The notes beneath the pieces were generated by a model that was given only the letters and a program-made list of their open reading frames with translations, was not told the origin of the DNA and did no database searches. This document shows positions 18,998 to 26,718 of a stretch of DNA of 49,495 nucleotides, piece after piece (the stretch's first letter is position 1; each line of letters begins with the position of its first letter). The position numbers and the translations under genes are program-made. The DNA is from Rhodospirillales bacterium. Lineage in GTDB: Bacteria > Pseudomonadota > Alphaproteobacteria > JAJFIK01. The stretch spans positions 1 to 49,495 of the forward strand of contig JAJFIK010000035.1 of NCBI GenBank assembly GCA_021775005.1, written 5' to 3'.

Positions 18998-19788
18998 TGA
19001 CCCTTTCGCTCAAAAATGTCAGTCTTGCTTTGCGCGGTCGCACGATCTTACGCGATGTGAGCGCCACGTTTGAGACCGGCGTTGTCGGCTTGCTTGGGCC
19101 CAATGGCGCGGGGAAGTCCAGCCTGCTTCGCGTACTAGCGGGACTTTGGCAGCCAGATCACGGCGCGGTTCTGCTGGACGGAAAAGCGCTCTCATTGACA
19201 TCGCCTAAAGAGCGCGCAAAGGCGGTTGCCTATCTGCCTCCCGAACGGGACATTGTTTGGCCTCTGCCCGCGCGCGATGTGGTGCGACTGGGGCGGCATC
19301 CCTATCGCGGGGCTTTTGCTGACTGGACAGATGCGGACGAAGCTGCTGTTTCTCGTGCGGTCGAGATGGCGGAAGTGGCGCACTTGCTCCCGCGCCCGGT
19401 TTCACACTTATCAAGTGGCGAGCGGGCGCGTGTTTTGCTGGCGCGGGCTTTGGCCGTCAATGCGCCTGCATTATTGGTGGATGAGGCGATCGCTGCCCTT
19501 GATCCTGCGCACCAAATCCAAATTCTTGATGTGCTTCAGCAAGAGGCCGCTCGCGGGCGGCTCGTGATCGCGGTACTTCACGATCTCACATATGCAGCGC
19601 GGGTCTGTGATCATGTGCTTGTGATGGACCAAGGCAAAGGCGTGGCCATGGGCACGCCAGACGACATGCTGACGCCCGCCCTATTGCGATCTGTATTTGA
19701 GATCAACGCTATTGTTCACGGAGACGGCGCGGATCGTATGATCATCACCCAGTCTCGCGCAAAGCCTAAAGACCTGGAATCCAGCTGA
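18997..19788 (+). CDS. btuD: Cobalamin ABC transporter ATP-binding protein
   Basis: The protein is 263 aa. Walker A is GPNGAGKSS at about residues 34-42. The signature sequence is LSSGERARVLLARAL, and Walker B is ALLVDEAIAALDP with the catalytic Glu. A switch-histidine segment AVLHDLTYAARVCDHVLVM follows. The family match is the FecE/BtuD iron-B12 ATPase group. It powers the permease encoded just before. The last 23 nt overlap the convergent lipoprotein gene on the other strand, so antisense interference between the two transcripts is possible. Confidence 0.9.
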   Translation: MTLSLKNVSLALRGRTILRDVSATFETGVVGLLGPNGAGKSSLLRVLAGLWQPDHGAVLLDGKALSLTSPKERAKAVAYLPPERDIVWPLPARDVVRLGRHPYRGAFADWTDADEAAVSRAVEMAEVAHLLPRPVSHLSSGERARVLLARALAVNAPALLVDEAIAALDPAHQIQILDVLQQEAARGRLVIAVLHDLTYAARVCDHVLVMDQGKGVAMGTPDDMLTPALLRSVFEINAIVHGDGADRMIITQSRAKPKDLESS

Positions 19789-20290
19789 AGAATCCACGAC
19801 GCCGACGACGCACGGGCTCTGCCTCTTCTTCCGCTTCTTCTTCCTCAACTTCCTCGACATCGCGCAGGCGTGGAGGTGTGCTCCAGTACTCATAGACCTC
19901 ATCAAGGTCGTTTGCTGGGGTGCGGCTCGCGGCGCGAAAGCGAACATAGGTAACTGAAAGAAGGACCCGTCGGCGCGGCGTGCGGAACGTAGCAATACCA
20001 ATGGCCTGCGCCACTTCTTCTTCGGTGAACCCGTTGACCAAGGCGCTACCGATATTTGTTTCTAACTCTTCTTGATTGGCCGATTGGCGCAATTCAATAA
20101 CAAGCGCAACAATTTCTTCTGAGACTTCAGGCTCATCTTCTTCAATGGCTGTCGCATTGAGCTCAGCATCTTCCGCTTCTTCGATTTCCGAGGCGGTGTA
20201 TTGCTCAGGCTCTTCGTCACCGAATGTGCCGCAGGCGGCGAGGGTGAAGGCGGCGAATAAAGCGATCAAACTATTGCGCAAAAAGGTCAT
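19766..20290 (-). CDS. Acidic lipoprotein of unknown function
   Basis: The protein is 174 aa from the ATG at 20,290. It opens with a lipoprotein signal: hydrophobic FLRNSLIALFAAFTLAAC with the lipobox LAAC and Cys20 as lipidation site. The next 50 residues are extremely acidic (EIEEAEDAELNATAIEEDEPEVSEE, read in parts). A middle helical part contains IGIATFRTPRRRVLLSVTYV. The end is a glutamate run followed by RRRRRGFFSWIPGL, which is strikingly basic-aromatic and could touch membrane or nucleic acid. No known family is recognised. It is convergent with the B12 ATPase gene and overlaps it by 23 nt. Confidence 0.7.
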   Translation of the reverse strand: MTFLRNSLIALFAAFTLAACGTFGDEEPEQYTASEIEEAEDAELNATAIEEDEPEVSEEIVALVIELRQSANQEELETNIGSALVNGFTEEEVAQAIGIATFRTPRRRVLLSVTYVRFRAASRTPANDLDEVYEYWSTPPRLRDVEEVEEEEAEEEAEPVRRRRRGFFSWIPGL

Positions 20291-20413
20291 GATAATTGGT
20301 CCACATCTGGGGGCGGGATGTTGTCCCCGCCATTTACCGATCTTGAGCGCTAAGCTCAAGTAATTTATTGGTTTTTTCCATTCTGAGGGCGCTTGACAGG
20401 TGTTGAGAGGGGC

Positions 20414-21952
20414 CTATTCCGCAGCCGGGCCGGGGAACTGGTCCCGCAGGATGCGCTTCAGCGCCTTGCCAGAGGGGTTGCGCGGGATCACGTCAATAAA
20501 GACCGCTGCCCGCGGCAGTTTGAATCGCGCCAGTTTGCCATCGGTGAACTTCAGTACATCCGCCTCGCTCAGATCCTCATCGGCTTTGACGACCACCGCA
20601 ACGGGGGACTCGCCCCACTTGTTGCTGGGCTGCCCGATCACCGCCACGTCTTTGACCCCAGGGTGCTGCAGGATCACGTTCTCAATCTCGGCGGGATAAA
20701 TGTTTTCACCCCCAGATATGATCATGTCCTTGATGCGGTCCTGAATATAGACAAACCCTTCGTCATCCATCATAGCCAGATCGCCGGTATGGAGCCATCC
20801 GTCTTTGAGTGTTTCAGCGGTGGCATCTGGCCGGTTCCAATATTCCTTCATGATGTGTGGCCCTTTGAGCAGAACTTCGCCCACAGTATTTGGTGCCGCT
20901 TCATTGCCATCGGCATCGACAACCTTGACATCGTTATGCATGAACGCTTTGCCCGTTGAGCCAGCTTTGCGGATGGCATCGTCGGGACTGATGAGGCAGC
21001 CCGGCCCGCAGGATTCTGTCAGGCCATAGACCTGATGAATTTTGATGCCGATCTCCTCATAGGATTCAATCAAGCTTTTGGGCACCGGCGCGGCCCCGCT
21101 CATAATCCAATTGAGGGAAGAATAATTTGCCTCCTTCCGCTTGGGTACTTGATACATGAAGTTGAGCATCGCAGGCACTGCTAACATGGCAGTGATATTC
21201 TCTCGCTCAATAACATCCCAGGTCTCATTGGGATCAAATGCGCGGGCGATAATAGCCGTGACGCCGCCATAGAGTGACGACATGAGCGGCGACAGCGCGC
21301 CCACATGAAACAGCGGCAAAATGATGTAGTACCGGTCCTTGAACGCCAGATCTGATGTAGCGCTCACGGTGATGATCGACCACATTGTCGTTGCGTGCGT
21401 ATGCACTACACCTTTGGGCAAACCCGTCGTGCCGGAGGTGTACATGATGTAGAGGTTGTCATCATCTTCACCTTCGAGATCAGGCGCCTGGGTGCTGGCG
21501 GCGGCTGAGAGTGTCGCATAGGCATGGGCGAAGGGCCCCGGTGTGCCGATAGTGATCCACTCTTTCACATGGGTGCCGTCTGCGCCCCGCCCGTGAAGGT
21601 CTGCGGTGACGTCAGCGAACTCTTCGCCATGAATCAGAACGGTGCTGCCGCTGTCTTTCAAAATATAGGCGAGCTCATCCGCAACCAGGCGGCAATTCAG
21701 CGGCACACAAACCGCGCCAATTTTGGCGACGGCATAGAAACTTTCCACAAACTCAGTGGAATTAAGCGCAAGCAAGGCGACTCGATCACCTTTCTTGACC
21801 CCAAGGCCCAAAAGGGCATTGGCAATTTGATTGCACCGATTGTCGAGCTCCTTATAGGTGAACCGCATGCCACTTGCGGTATCAACCAAGGCTTCAAGAT
21901 CGGGATTCATGATGGCCCGCTTGGCTAGCAAAGCGCCGACATTCATTTTCAT
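20414..21952 (-). CDS. Acyl-CoA synthetase (fatty-acid/aryl-acid CoA ligase)
   Basis: The 512-aa AMP-forming ligase activates a carboxylic acid through an acyl-adenylate to acyl-CoA in the cytoplasm. The ATP-binding motif YTSGTTGLPKG is at residues 171-181. The A8 hinge region is GWLHTGDLAMMDDEGFVYIQDRIKDMIISGGENIYPAEIE (read in parts), and the catalytic A10 lysine is in PSGKALKRILR near the C-terminus. Within the superfamily it resembles FadD3/long-chain or benzoate-type ligases; the substrate cannot be fixed from sequence. The start has GGAGGG 6 nt upstream. It follows the M14 peptidase on the same strand by 69 nt and may share its transcript. Confidence 0.93.
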   Translation of the reverse strand: MKMNVGALLAKRAIMNPDLEALVDTASGMRFTYKELDNRCNQIANALLGLGVKKGDRVALLALNSTEFVESFYAVAKIGAVCVPLNCRLVADELAYILKDSGSTVLIHGEEFADVTADLHGRGADGTHVKEWITIGTPGPFAHAYATLSAAASTQAPDLEGEDDDNLYIMYTSGTTGLPKGVVHTHATTMWSIITVSATSDLAFKDRYYIILPLFHVGALSPLMSSLYGGVTAIIARAFDPNETWDVIERENITAMLAVPAMLNFMYQVPKRKEANYSSLNWIMSGAAPVPKSLIESYEEIGIKIHQVYGLTESCGPGCLISPDDAIRKAGSTGKAFMHNDVKVVDADGNEAAPNTVGEVLLKGPHIMKEYWNRPDATAETLKDGWLHTGDLAMMDDEGFVYIQDRIKDMIISGGENIYPAEIENVILQHPGVKDVAVIGQPSNKWGESPVAVVVKADEDLSEADVLKFTDGKLARFKLPRAAVFIDVIPRNPSGKALKRILRDQFPGPAAE

Positions 21953-22021
21953 GTCTTTCCCTCCAAAGGGGTTTTCTTGGTTTCAGCTGGAAAGACCAAA
22001 GGCCTATGACACAGCGAACGG

Positions 22022-23719
22022 TTACTCACAGACGACAATAGCTTCAACGCTGCCCGAGCGGTCTTGCCGCGCCCGTACAGTGACCGATGTTCCAGCGGGG
22101 GCTTCAACCAACCACTCGTATTTCACGCGGTCCGATGCGCCATCGCTGGGGTCAAAGCCGGTCCCGATGAAAACAGGCAAGGCAATCATGGCGTTGCGAC
22201 CAGTAAGGTGGCCGACTTCTTCCCAGCGCTTGCCGCGCAGCAATGTGGCTCCTTTCGGCAGCTCGATCTCAGCTACCACTTCGCGCGCGACTTTGGCTTT
22301 TTTCGCCATTTCGCTGCCGCTGGTTGGTAAGTAGCCGGTGTTTTCTGCTACCATCCGCACCAGATAGCGGCCTTCGCCGATCTTTTCAGCCTGGGCGGAA
22401 TGCAGCTGAAGGAGCGGCGACATAAGCGCCAAAGAGACAAACCAATCGGGGAAGGGCTCAAGCTCTTTTTCCAGCAAATGAAGCGGCGGATTGGTGAAGG
22501 ACTTGAGGACGTCCCAGCCGCCAAGTTCAACCGTGCCAAGTTCTGGGTGCTCAAAGCTATACCAATCCACATGGGCTTCGTTTGGCGAAACTTTATCGAA
22601 GTATTGGAACACTTTCAGGCTGTCATCGGCATCGTGGTCAAAGAGCCAGTCGGTATAATTTTTCGGTTCAACCCCGGCGGCCCGGTGCGGTGCCCAATAC
22701 TCAATGACCCACAAAAATATACCGAGATGCTCATAGGCCCAATCAAAGGTGCCTTTGATGTCTTCTTCGGGGTGATAGCGGAAGTCGTGGAAAATACTGA
22801 TGGCCGGGTACCCGGTCAGCTTGGTGCCTCTCTCGCCTGCGAGCTTATACGCGCGCAAGTCCGGCACGGGCAGTTTGGCGTCGGGCACATTGGACCCAGG
22901 TCGCAGCAGCACGCCTGAAAACGTATGTCCGGCGATGGCGGTAACGATGTTGGGGTGGCTGAGGAAAAAATCACCAACCGCGCGGGTTTCAGGTTCGGAA
23001 AAAGGGGCTGGCCCGGCTCCAAATTGCTCGCCTTCGGGGCCCCAATTGGCCGGGTAATTTCTGTTCAGGTCCAACCCTTGCGCCGGTTGATTGGACGTTA
23101 GGATAGCACCGTCGTAGTTGAGCACTGGACCCTCGCGATAGATTCGATAGTACTCCCCGCCAAAGTCGTCATGATCCCGCCGGATCAAGAGGCGCGGCTC
23201 CTTCGGGTGCGGTTTCCAATGACCATTGGGATCCTTGATCCGCATGAACAATACGCGTCCATCGCCATCAATATCTTCGGCAATAATACCATCGGTGTGT
23301 TCATCGCTATGGGGATACGCTCGCGTCGATGATCGCACCCACTTTGGTTGATCCGCCAGCGCCCACTCTGCGCCATCAGGATTGATCCGTGGGCAGATGT
23401 AAAAACATCTTGTGTCGAGGCAGTGGGTCGCGGCTTCGTCTTTGCCGTACCGCGCAAGCATAGTTTCGATGTGATAGAGGCACGCCGAAGACGCAGTCAC
23501 TTCAATGGAATGAATGTTGCCGTCCAGCCAAAGCGCTGGCTTGGTATTGGCCTCTCCAGTCTTGCGATTGGTAAGAGAGGCGACCCATATGTCCCGCCCT
23601 TCATGGGACGTGCCGATGCTTTCAAGGGTAATGAAGTCAGGATACTCAGCTGCGTAAGATTTTAGCAGCGAGGTTAGGTCTTCATATCGATAGTATTTAT
23701 CGAAACGAGCGTTCGCCAA
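22022..23719 (-). CDS. M14-family zinc carboxypeptidase
   Basis: The protein is 565 aa with no signal peptide. The N-terminal 300 residues are an M14 metallocarboxypeptidase domain. It opens RYEDLTSLLKSYAAEYP and SIGTSHEGRDIW, with zinc ligands His70 and Glu73 in GNIHSIEV, substrate-binding DLNRNYPANWGPE, the third zinc histidine in AGHTFSG and the general-base glutamate in WVIEYW. The C-terminal ~150 residues are beta-rich (VRMVAENTGYLPTSGSEM), a likely accessory sandwich domain. The start is TTG at 23,719 with AAGGAG 7 nt before it. It probably hydrolyses C-terminal residues of peptides; specificity is unknown. Confidence 0.9.
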   Translation of the reverse strand: MANARFDKYYRYEDLTSLLKSYAAEYPDFITLESIGTSHEGRDIWVASLTNRKTGEANTKPALWLDGNIHSIEVTASSACLYHIETMLARYGKDEAATHCLDTRCFYICPRINPDGAEWALADQPKWVRSSTRAYPHSDEHTDGIIAEDIDGDGRVLFMRIKDPNGHWKPHPKEPRLLIRRDHDDFGGEYYRIYREGPVLNYDGAILTSNQPAQGLDLNRNYPANWGPEGEQFGAGPAPFSEPETRAVGDFFLSHPNIVTAIAGHTFSGVLLRPGSNVPDAKLPVPDLRAYKLAGERGTKLTGYPAISIFHDFRYHPEEDIKGTFDWAYEHLGIFLWVIEYWAPHRAAGVEPKNYTDWLFDHDADDSLKVFQYFDKVSPNEAHVDWYSFEHPELGTVELGGWDVLKSFTNPPLHLLEKELEPFPDWFVSLALMSPLLQLHSAQAEKIGEGRYLVRMVAENTGYLPTSGSEMAKKAKVAREVVAEIELPKGATLLRGKRWEEVGHLTGRNAMIALPVFIGTGFDPSDGASDRVKYEWLVEAPAGTSVTVRARQDRSGSVEAIVVCE

Positions 23720-23782
23720 AAGGATCTCCTTGAAACAGCCGCAATGATTGGCAGGTCAGCTAGCGATTGCTAGCAGGGGAAT

Positions 23783-24217
23783 TTAATAGGGGTAATCATC
23801 GGGCGTCGGCATGTTCCAGTCAACGGAGTCTACCCAGGTTGCTTCGGCCACACCGTCTTCCCCACGACACAGGCAATCGGTTCGAAAACCCCGTGTCTCA
23901 CCGATGGGGATATTGCTAAATTGCGCCAGCTTGGTGTGAAAATCAGGGCCGCTCAGGTGTTCAACTTCGCCGCTATGGCAGGTGACATCGATGGACTCAA
24001 GCTCGGCAAACAAGTCGTCTCGTGAAACAGCCCGCACGCGCCATTCCACTCGCTCGCAAGTGTTTGTGGTGACAACGCGGATTTGGCGTTGCCATTCGTT
24101 TTCCCAGCCGTTGCAACAGGGAAACCCATTCCAGTTGGACCAATCGCTCGCCAATAGTGAAGGTGCGCTTAGCCCCAGCAGAAACGTAACTGAGATCGCC
24201 CCAAGAATTGCTCGCAT
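23783..24217 (-). CDS. Small secreted cysteine-containing protein
   Basis: The protein is 144 aa with a Sec signal peptide cut after LLAS (about residue 24). The mature part starts DWSNWNGFPCCNGWENEWQ, tryptophan-rich with a vicinal cysteine pair. It has four more cysteines (NTCERVEW, IDVTCHSG, TDCLCRGE), a pattern that fits three disulfides in the periplasm. The end is rich in Asp and Pro (NMPTPDDYPY). No known family is recognised. It lies between the M14 peptidase and the Tat repeat protein, all on the same strand, but a strong terminator separates it from the latter. Confidence 0.65.
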   Translation of the reverse strand: MRAILGAISVTFLLGLSAPSLLASDWSNWNGFPCCNGWENEWQRQIRVVTTNTCERVEWRVRAVSRDDLFAELESIDVTCHSGEVEHLSGPDFHTKLAQFSNIPIGETRGFRTDCLCRGEDGVAEATWVDSVDWNMPTPDDYPY

Positions 24218-24244
24218 ATCTTAAATCCTGACCCCACATGCAAA

Positions 24245-24271
24245 CGGCGACTGCAATTCATGCAGTCGCCG
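24245..24271 (-). terminator. Strong hairpin terminator after the Tat repeat protein
   Basis: CGGCGACTGCA and TGCAGTCGCCG (24,245-24,255 and 24,261-24,271) form a perfect 11-bp stem around a 5-nt loop, 22 nt beyond the stop codon of the leftward repeat-protein gene. The tail on that strand is TTTGC. It should insulate the next leftward gene. Confidence 0.8.
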
Positions 24272-24292
24272 TCCAATTATGATTCGTTGGTA

Positions 24293-25204
24293 CTAGCGGT
24301 CGCTGCCGCGACCTTGTCCGCCGCTGTCGGTTTGTTGCGATCCGCCGGATGAGCTGTCGGCATCAGTAATACCGGTTTGGTAGCCACCAGGCCCCCGGCC
24401 GTTGCCGCCCGGATCACTCATGCTGCCGCCGTCACTGTCTGTATAGCCGGACGGCCGTCCACGACCACGGCCCACGGGGTCAGCGTAAGCACCGCCATCA
24501 GAATCTGTGATGCCGCTATTGCCGCGACCGCGACCGCCTGGATCGGCCCACTGACCGCCGTCACTATCAGTCACGCCGCTGCTGCCGCGACCGCGACCGC
24601 CTGGGTCGGCCCATTGGCCACTATCACTATCTGTCACGCCGCTGGCACCACGGCCCTGATTTGCAGGGTCGCGATAGGCACCCTGATCGGAATCGGTAAT
24701 GCCAGAGCCGCCGCGGCCATTCCCAGCCGGATCGGCATTGCCGCCGCTATCTGCGTCGGTGTAGCCCGAACCGCGACCATTGCCGCTCGGGTCAGCGTTG
24801 CTGCCGCCGTCTGAATCAGTCCAGCCGGATGTTTGCGGCCCGCGGCCGTTGCCGCCTGGATCTGCATTGCTGCCACCATCGGCGTCGGTGTAGCCCGAAC
24901 CGCGACCATTGCCAGCCGGATCAGCGTTGCTGCCGCCGTCTGAATCAGTCCAGCCGGATGTTTGCACCGGAGATCCGGTGCCATAGCCGCCACGGTCAGC
25001 AAACGTTCCGCCGTCAGAGTCAGTAACGCCAGTTTGGCCATATCCTGCCGGATCAGCGTTGCTGCCGCCGTCAGAGTCCGTATTACCTGAATAGCCATGA
25101 GCCCGCGCGGTGCCGGTAATGGTGCCCATTGCGCCCAGCGCAATTGCGGCTCCAGAAACGGAACTCAGAAACGAACGTCGGCTTAAATTTGTTTTCTTCG
25201 CCAT
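24293..25204 (-). CDS. Tat-exported protein built of 12 TD(S/A)D...GRG repeats
   Basis: The protein is 303 aa. Residues 1-36 are a twin-arginine signal (SRRSFLSS, then a hydrophobic stretch ending TARA), so it would be exported folded, often with a cofactor or metal bound. Residues 42-303 consist of twelve units of about 18-25 residues. The consensus is TDSDGGSNADPxGNGRG followed by a short SG(Y/V/I/W) linker, and the last unit is degenerate. The alternating aspartates resemble Ca2+-binding turns such as DxDxG loops, while the GRG ends add positive charge. Apart from the signal there is no globular domain, so it may be a structural or metal-binding matrix protein. The start has GAGGGAAGC upstream and a terminator follows. 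I do not recognise a named family. Confidence 0.8.
   Translation of the reverse strand: MAKKTNLSRRSFLSSVSGAAIALGAMGTITGTARAHGYSGNTDSDGGSNADPAGYGQTGVTDSDGGTFADRGGYGTGSPVQTSGWTDSDGGSNADPAGNGRGSGYTDADGGSNADPGGNGRGPQTSGWTDSDGGSNADPSGNGRGSGYTDADSGGNADPAGNGRGGSGITDSDQGAYRDPANQGRGASGVTDSDSGQWADPGGRGRGSSGVTDSDGGQWADPGGRGRGNSGITDSDGGAYADPVGRGRGRPSGYTDSDGGSMSDPGGNGRGPGGYQTGITDADSSSGGSQQTDSGGQGRGSDR
24296..25081 (-). repeat. In-frame tandem repeat array coding for the TD(S/A)D units
   Basis: The DNA encoding residues 42-303 of the Tat protein is a minisatellite-like array of about 55-75 bp units with high nucleotide identity in places (for example the units near 24,740-24,800 and 24,860-24,920). All length variants keep the frame, as expected for a protein array that expands and shrinks by slippage or recombination. 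Confidence 0.85.
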
Positions 25205-25348
25205 CTATGCTTCCCTCGATTGCGGCAGATGGTCTGCCTGCGCCCGCCTTTTGATTCAACCAATATTGAGACGCTGTCCAAAATAACATTGTGCAGATTC
25301 ATTAAGCATATCCGTTTTGTTGTGCTTCGCCTAGATTATTTGCTCTAG

Positions 25349-25555
25349 TCAGCAAGAATATTGTGTTGCACTGCAACAATCTTTTTCAGGGCCAAGGCCG
25401 CTGGCTAAAGGGCACTTGCGGGCGTGCGGGGCAGACATATTGGGCATATGCCCGAATGTGCCCCCCGCCAGTGTCGCGGCCACGATCCCCATCACCAAAA
25501 AACCTGTGCCGATGGCCGCCGCAGCCCGCCGCTTAGAGATCGGGTTTTCAGTCAC
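25349..25555 (-). CDS. Small Cys-rich membrane protein beside the arsenic genes
   Basis: The 68-aa product starts at GTG 25,555 with GAGGG 7 nt upstream. A basic N-terminus (SKRRAAAA) leads into one hydrophobic helix (about residues 14-32). A tail rich in Met, His and Cys follows: HMPNMSAPHARKCPL, then DCCSATQYSC at the end. The orientation would be cytoplasmic N-terminus and periplasmic Cys-rich tail. The gene is divergent from arsI, and its start lies 38 bp from a TTGACA promoter element and 63 bp from a palindrome that could bind ArsR. A role in metalloid handling is my inference. No family is recognised. Confidence 0.55.
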   Translation of the reverse strand: MTENPISKRRAAAAIGTGFLVMGIVAATLAGGTFGHMPNMSAPHARKCPLASGLGPEKDCCSATQYSC

Positions 25556-25592
25556 GTTTGCGCCCTCAGCTGCGAAACCACCATTTCGCGGC

Positions 25593-25630
25593 TTGACAAT
25601 GCTACGATTATTCCATAACTATCGAATAGT
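25593..25630 (+). promoter_or_regulatory. Candidate arsI promoter with ArsR-type operator
   Basis: A perfect -35 hexamer TTGACA (25,593-25,598) is followed by a weak -10 around 25,615-25,621. Overlapping that -10 is the perfect 5-3-5 palindrome ACTAT-CGA-ATAGT (25,618-25,630). A palindrome on top of the -10 fits repression by the ArsR encoded nearby; binding is inferred, not shown. Confidence 0.5.
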
Positions 25631-25744
25631 CAAATTAAACCCGAAGGCGCGCGCCCTGGATGGATTGGCGGTCTACCCCGCATCGATCCCGAAAATTTGC
25701 CAGGCACGCAAGCCCCACCATTGACCCTAATATGGAGCTCTCCC

Positions 25745-26194
25745 ATGCAACAACGTTTCCAATTGGCCCTAAACGTCGATGACATTGATCAAGCGGTTAC
25801 CTATTACGGCAAATTGTTTGGCGCGGCTGTCAACAAACGCAAGCCTGGCTATGCAAATTTCGCAATTGAAAATCCGCCGCTCAAACTGGTTTTGTTCGAA
25901 AACCCAAATGCGAAGGACCGCATCAATCATCTTGGTGTAGAGAATTTTGATCAATCGGATGTGGATGCAGCGATTGACCGGTTCCGGCAGGCCGGCATTG
26001 CTGATGCGGAAGAAGTGGCAGAGACCTGCTGCTACGCCAAACAAAACAAGATCTGGTCCACTGATCCGTCCGGCACAAGATGGGAGTGGTATCGCATTCT
26101 CGAGGACACTGCGGAATTTGGCCGATCAAACGCCGCCAGCGATGACAGCACTGAAGTTGCGAGCGCGGTTTGTTGCGCTGCTGCAGGCAGCTAA
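25745..26194 (+). CDS. arsI: ArsI/CadI-family VOC metalloenzyme (organoarsenical C-As lyase type)
   Basis: The protein is 149 aa with one vicinal-oxygen-chelate (glyoxalase/dioxygenase) fold: LALNVDDIDQAVTYYGKLFGA at the N-terminus. The probable Fe(II) ligands are Gln6, His62 (INHLGVEN) and Glu114 (TRWEWYRI). The vicinal Cys95-Cys96 pair in ETCCYAKQNKIW is the hallmark of the ArsI/CadI group, where it binds trivalent arsenicals. Known ArsI enzymes cleave the carbon-arsenic bond of methylarsenite; CadI members are merely metal-induced, so the exact reaction is not certain. An extra CC pair sits near the C-terminus (SAVCCAAAGS). The ATG at 25,745 is preceded by GGAG. It is convergent with the arsR gene. 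Confidence 0.85.
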   Translation: MQQRFQLALNVDDIDQAVTYYGKLFGAAVNKRKPGYANFAIENPPLKLVLFENPNAKDRINHLGVENFDQSDVDAAIDRFRQAGIADAEEVAETCCYAKQNKIWSTDPSGTRWEWYRILEDTAEFGRSNAASDDSTEVASAVCCAAAGS

Positions 26195-26269
26195 TAGATT
26201 GCTTGGTGGTCGGGGAGGAACGCGGTCGCCAGTTTCTTTCCGCTAATCAATTCGCTGCGCTGAACTATT

Positions 26270-26605
26270 TTAATTGCAAATGTCATCCTGAACCGAAACG
26301 CCACACGCGCCCTCACAACAATCTTCAAGAAGATATTCGATGAGTGACTGCATGGCTTTTAAGTTGGCTTTGTAAATAATCGAGCGGCCTTCGCGCCGTG
26401 GACTCAAAAGCCCGGCGTGGGTCATTTCCTTGAGATGAAACGACATGGTGGGGGCGGGCACTTTGAGTTTTTTGACCAGCGCCCCTGCGGGCAGCCCGCC
26501 TTCCGCGCTATTGTGAATATGGGCCTTGACCAGCTCGCGATATATTTTGAGGCGCGTTTGCTGCGCCAGGGCTGAAAGCGCCGTCACGGCTTGAGATGAT
26601 TTCAT
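26270..26605 (-). CDS. arsR: ArsR-family metalloregulator with C-terminal three-cysteine site
   Basis: The protein is 111 aa from the ATG at 26,605; an in-frame start at 26,665 would add 20 residues, and neither start has a strong ribosome-binding site. The winged helix-turn-helix is typical: LSALAQQTRLKIYRELV, LPAGALVKKLKVPAPTMSFHLKEMTHAGLL, and the wing REGRSIIYKAN. It lacks the usual ELCVCD motif in the DNA-binding helix. Instead Cys96, Cys97 and Cys101 (DCCEGAC) sit at the C-terminus, much like Acidithiobacillus ferrooxidans ArsR, where the comparable cysteines bind As(III). A further cysteine is at 110. It should repress until arsenite or methylarsenite binds. The likely target is the palindrome before arsI. 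Confidence 0.87.
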   Translation of the reverse strand: MKSSQAVTALSALAQQTRLKIYRELVKAHIHNSAEGGLPAGALVKKLKVPAPTMSFHLKEMTHAGLLSPRREGRSIIYKANLKAMQSLIEYLLEDCCEGACGVSVQDDICN

Positions 26606-26718
26606 TGTTCTAAGAGACTCGAATTCTGAGTGGGCGTCAATGGCCTCTCCGCTGCGTTGCTTCACGGCGACGGCTTTGCCATGTTAGTCTTTTGACAGAC
26701 GAAGAGAGGGGCGTTGCG

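Noticed and set aside
24296-25081. CRISPR-like array
   Set aside because: Repeats are in frame, code for a regular protein, vary in length and have no unique spacers or cas genes.
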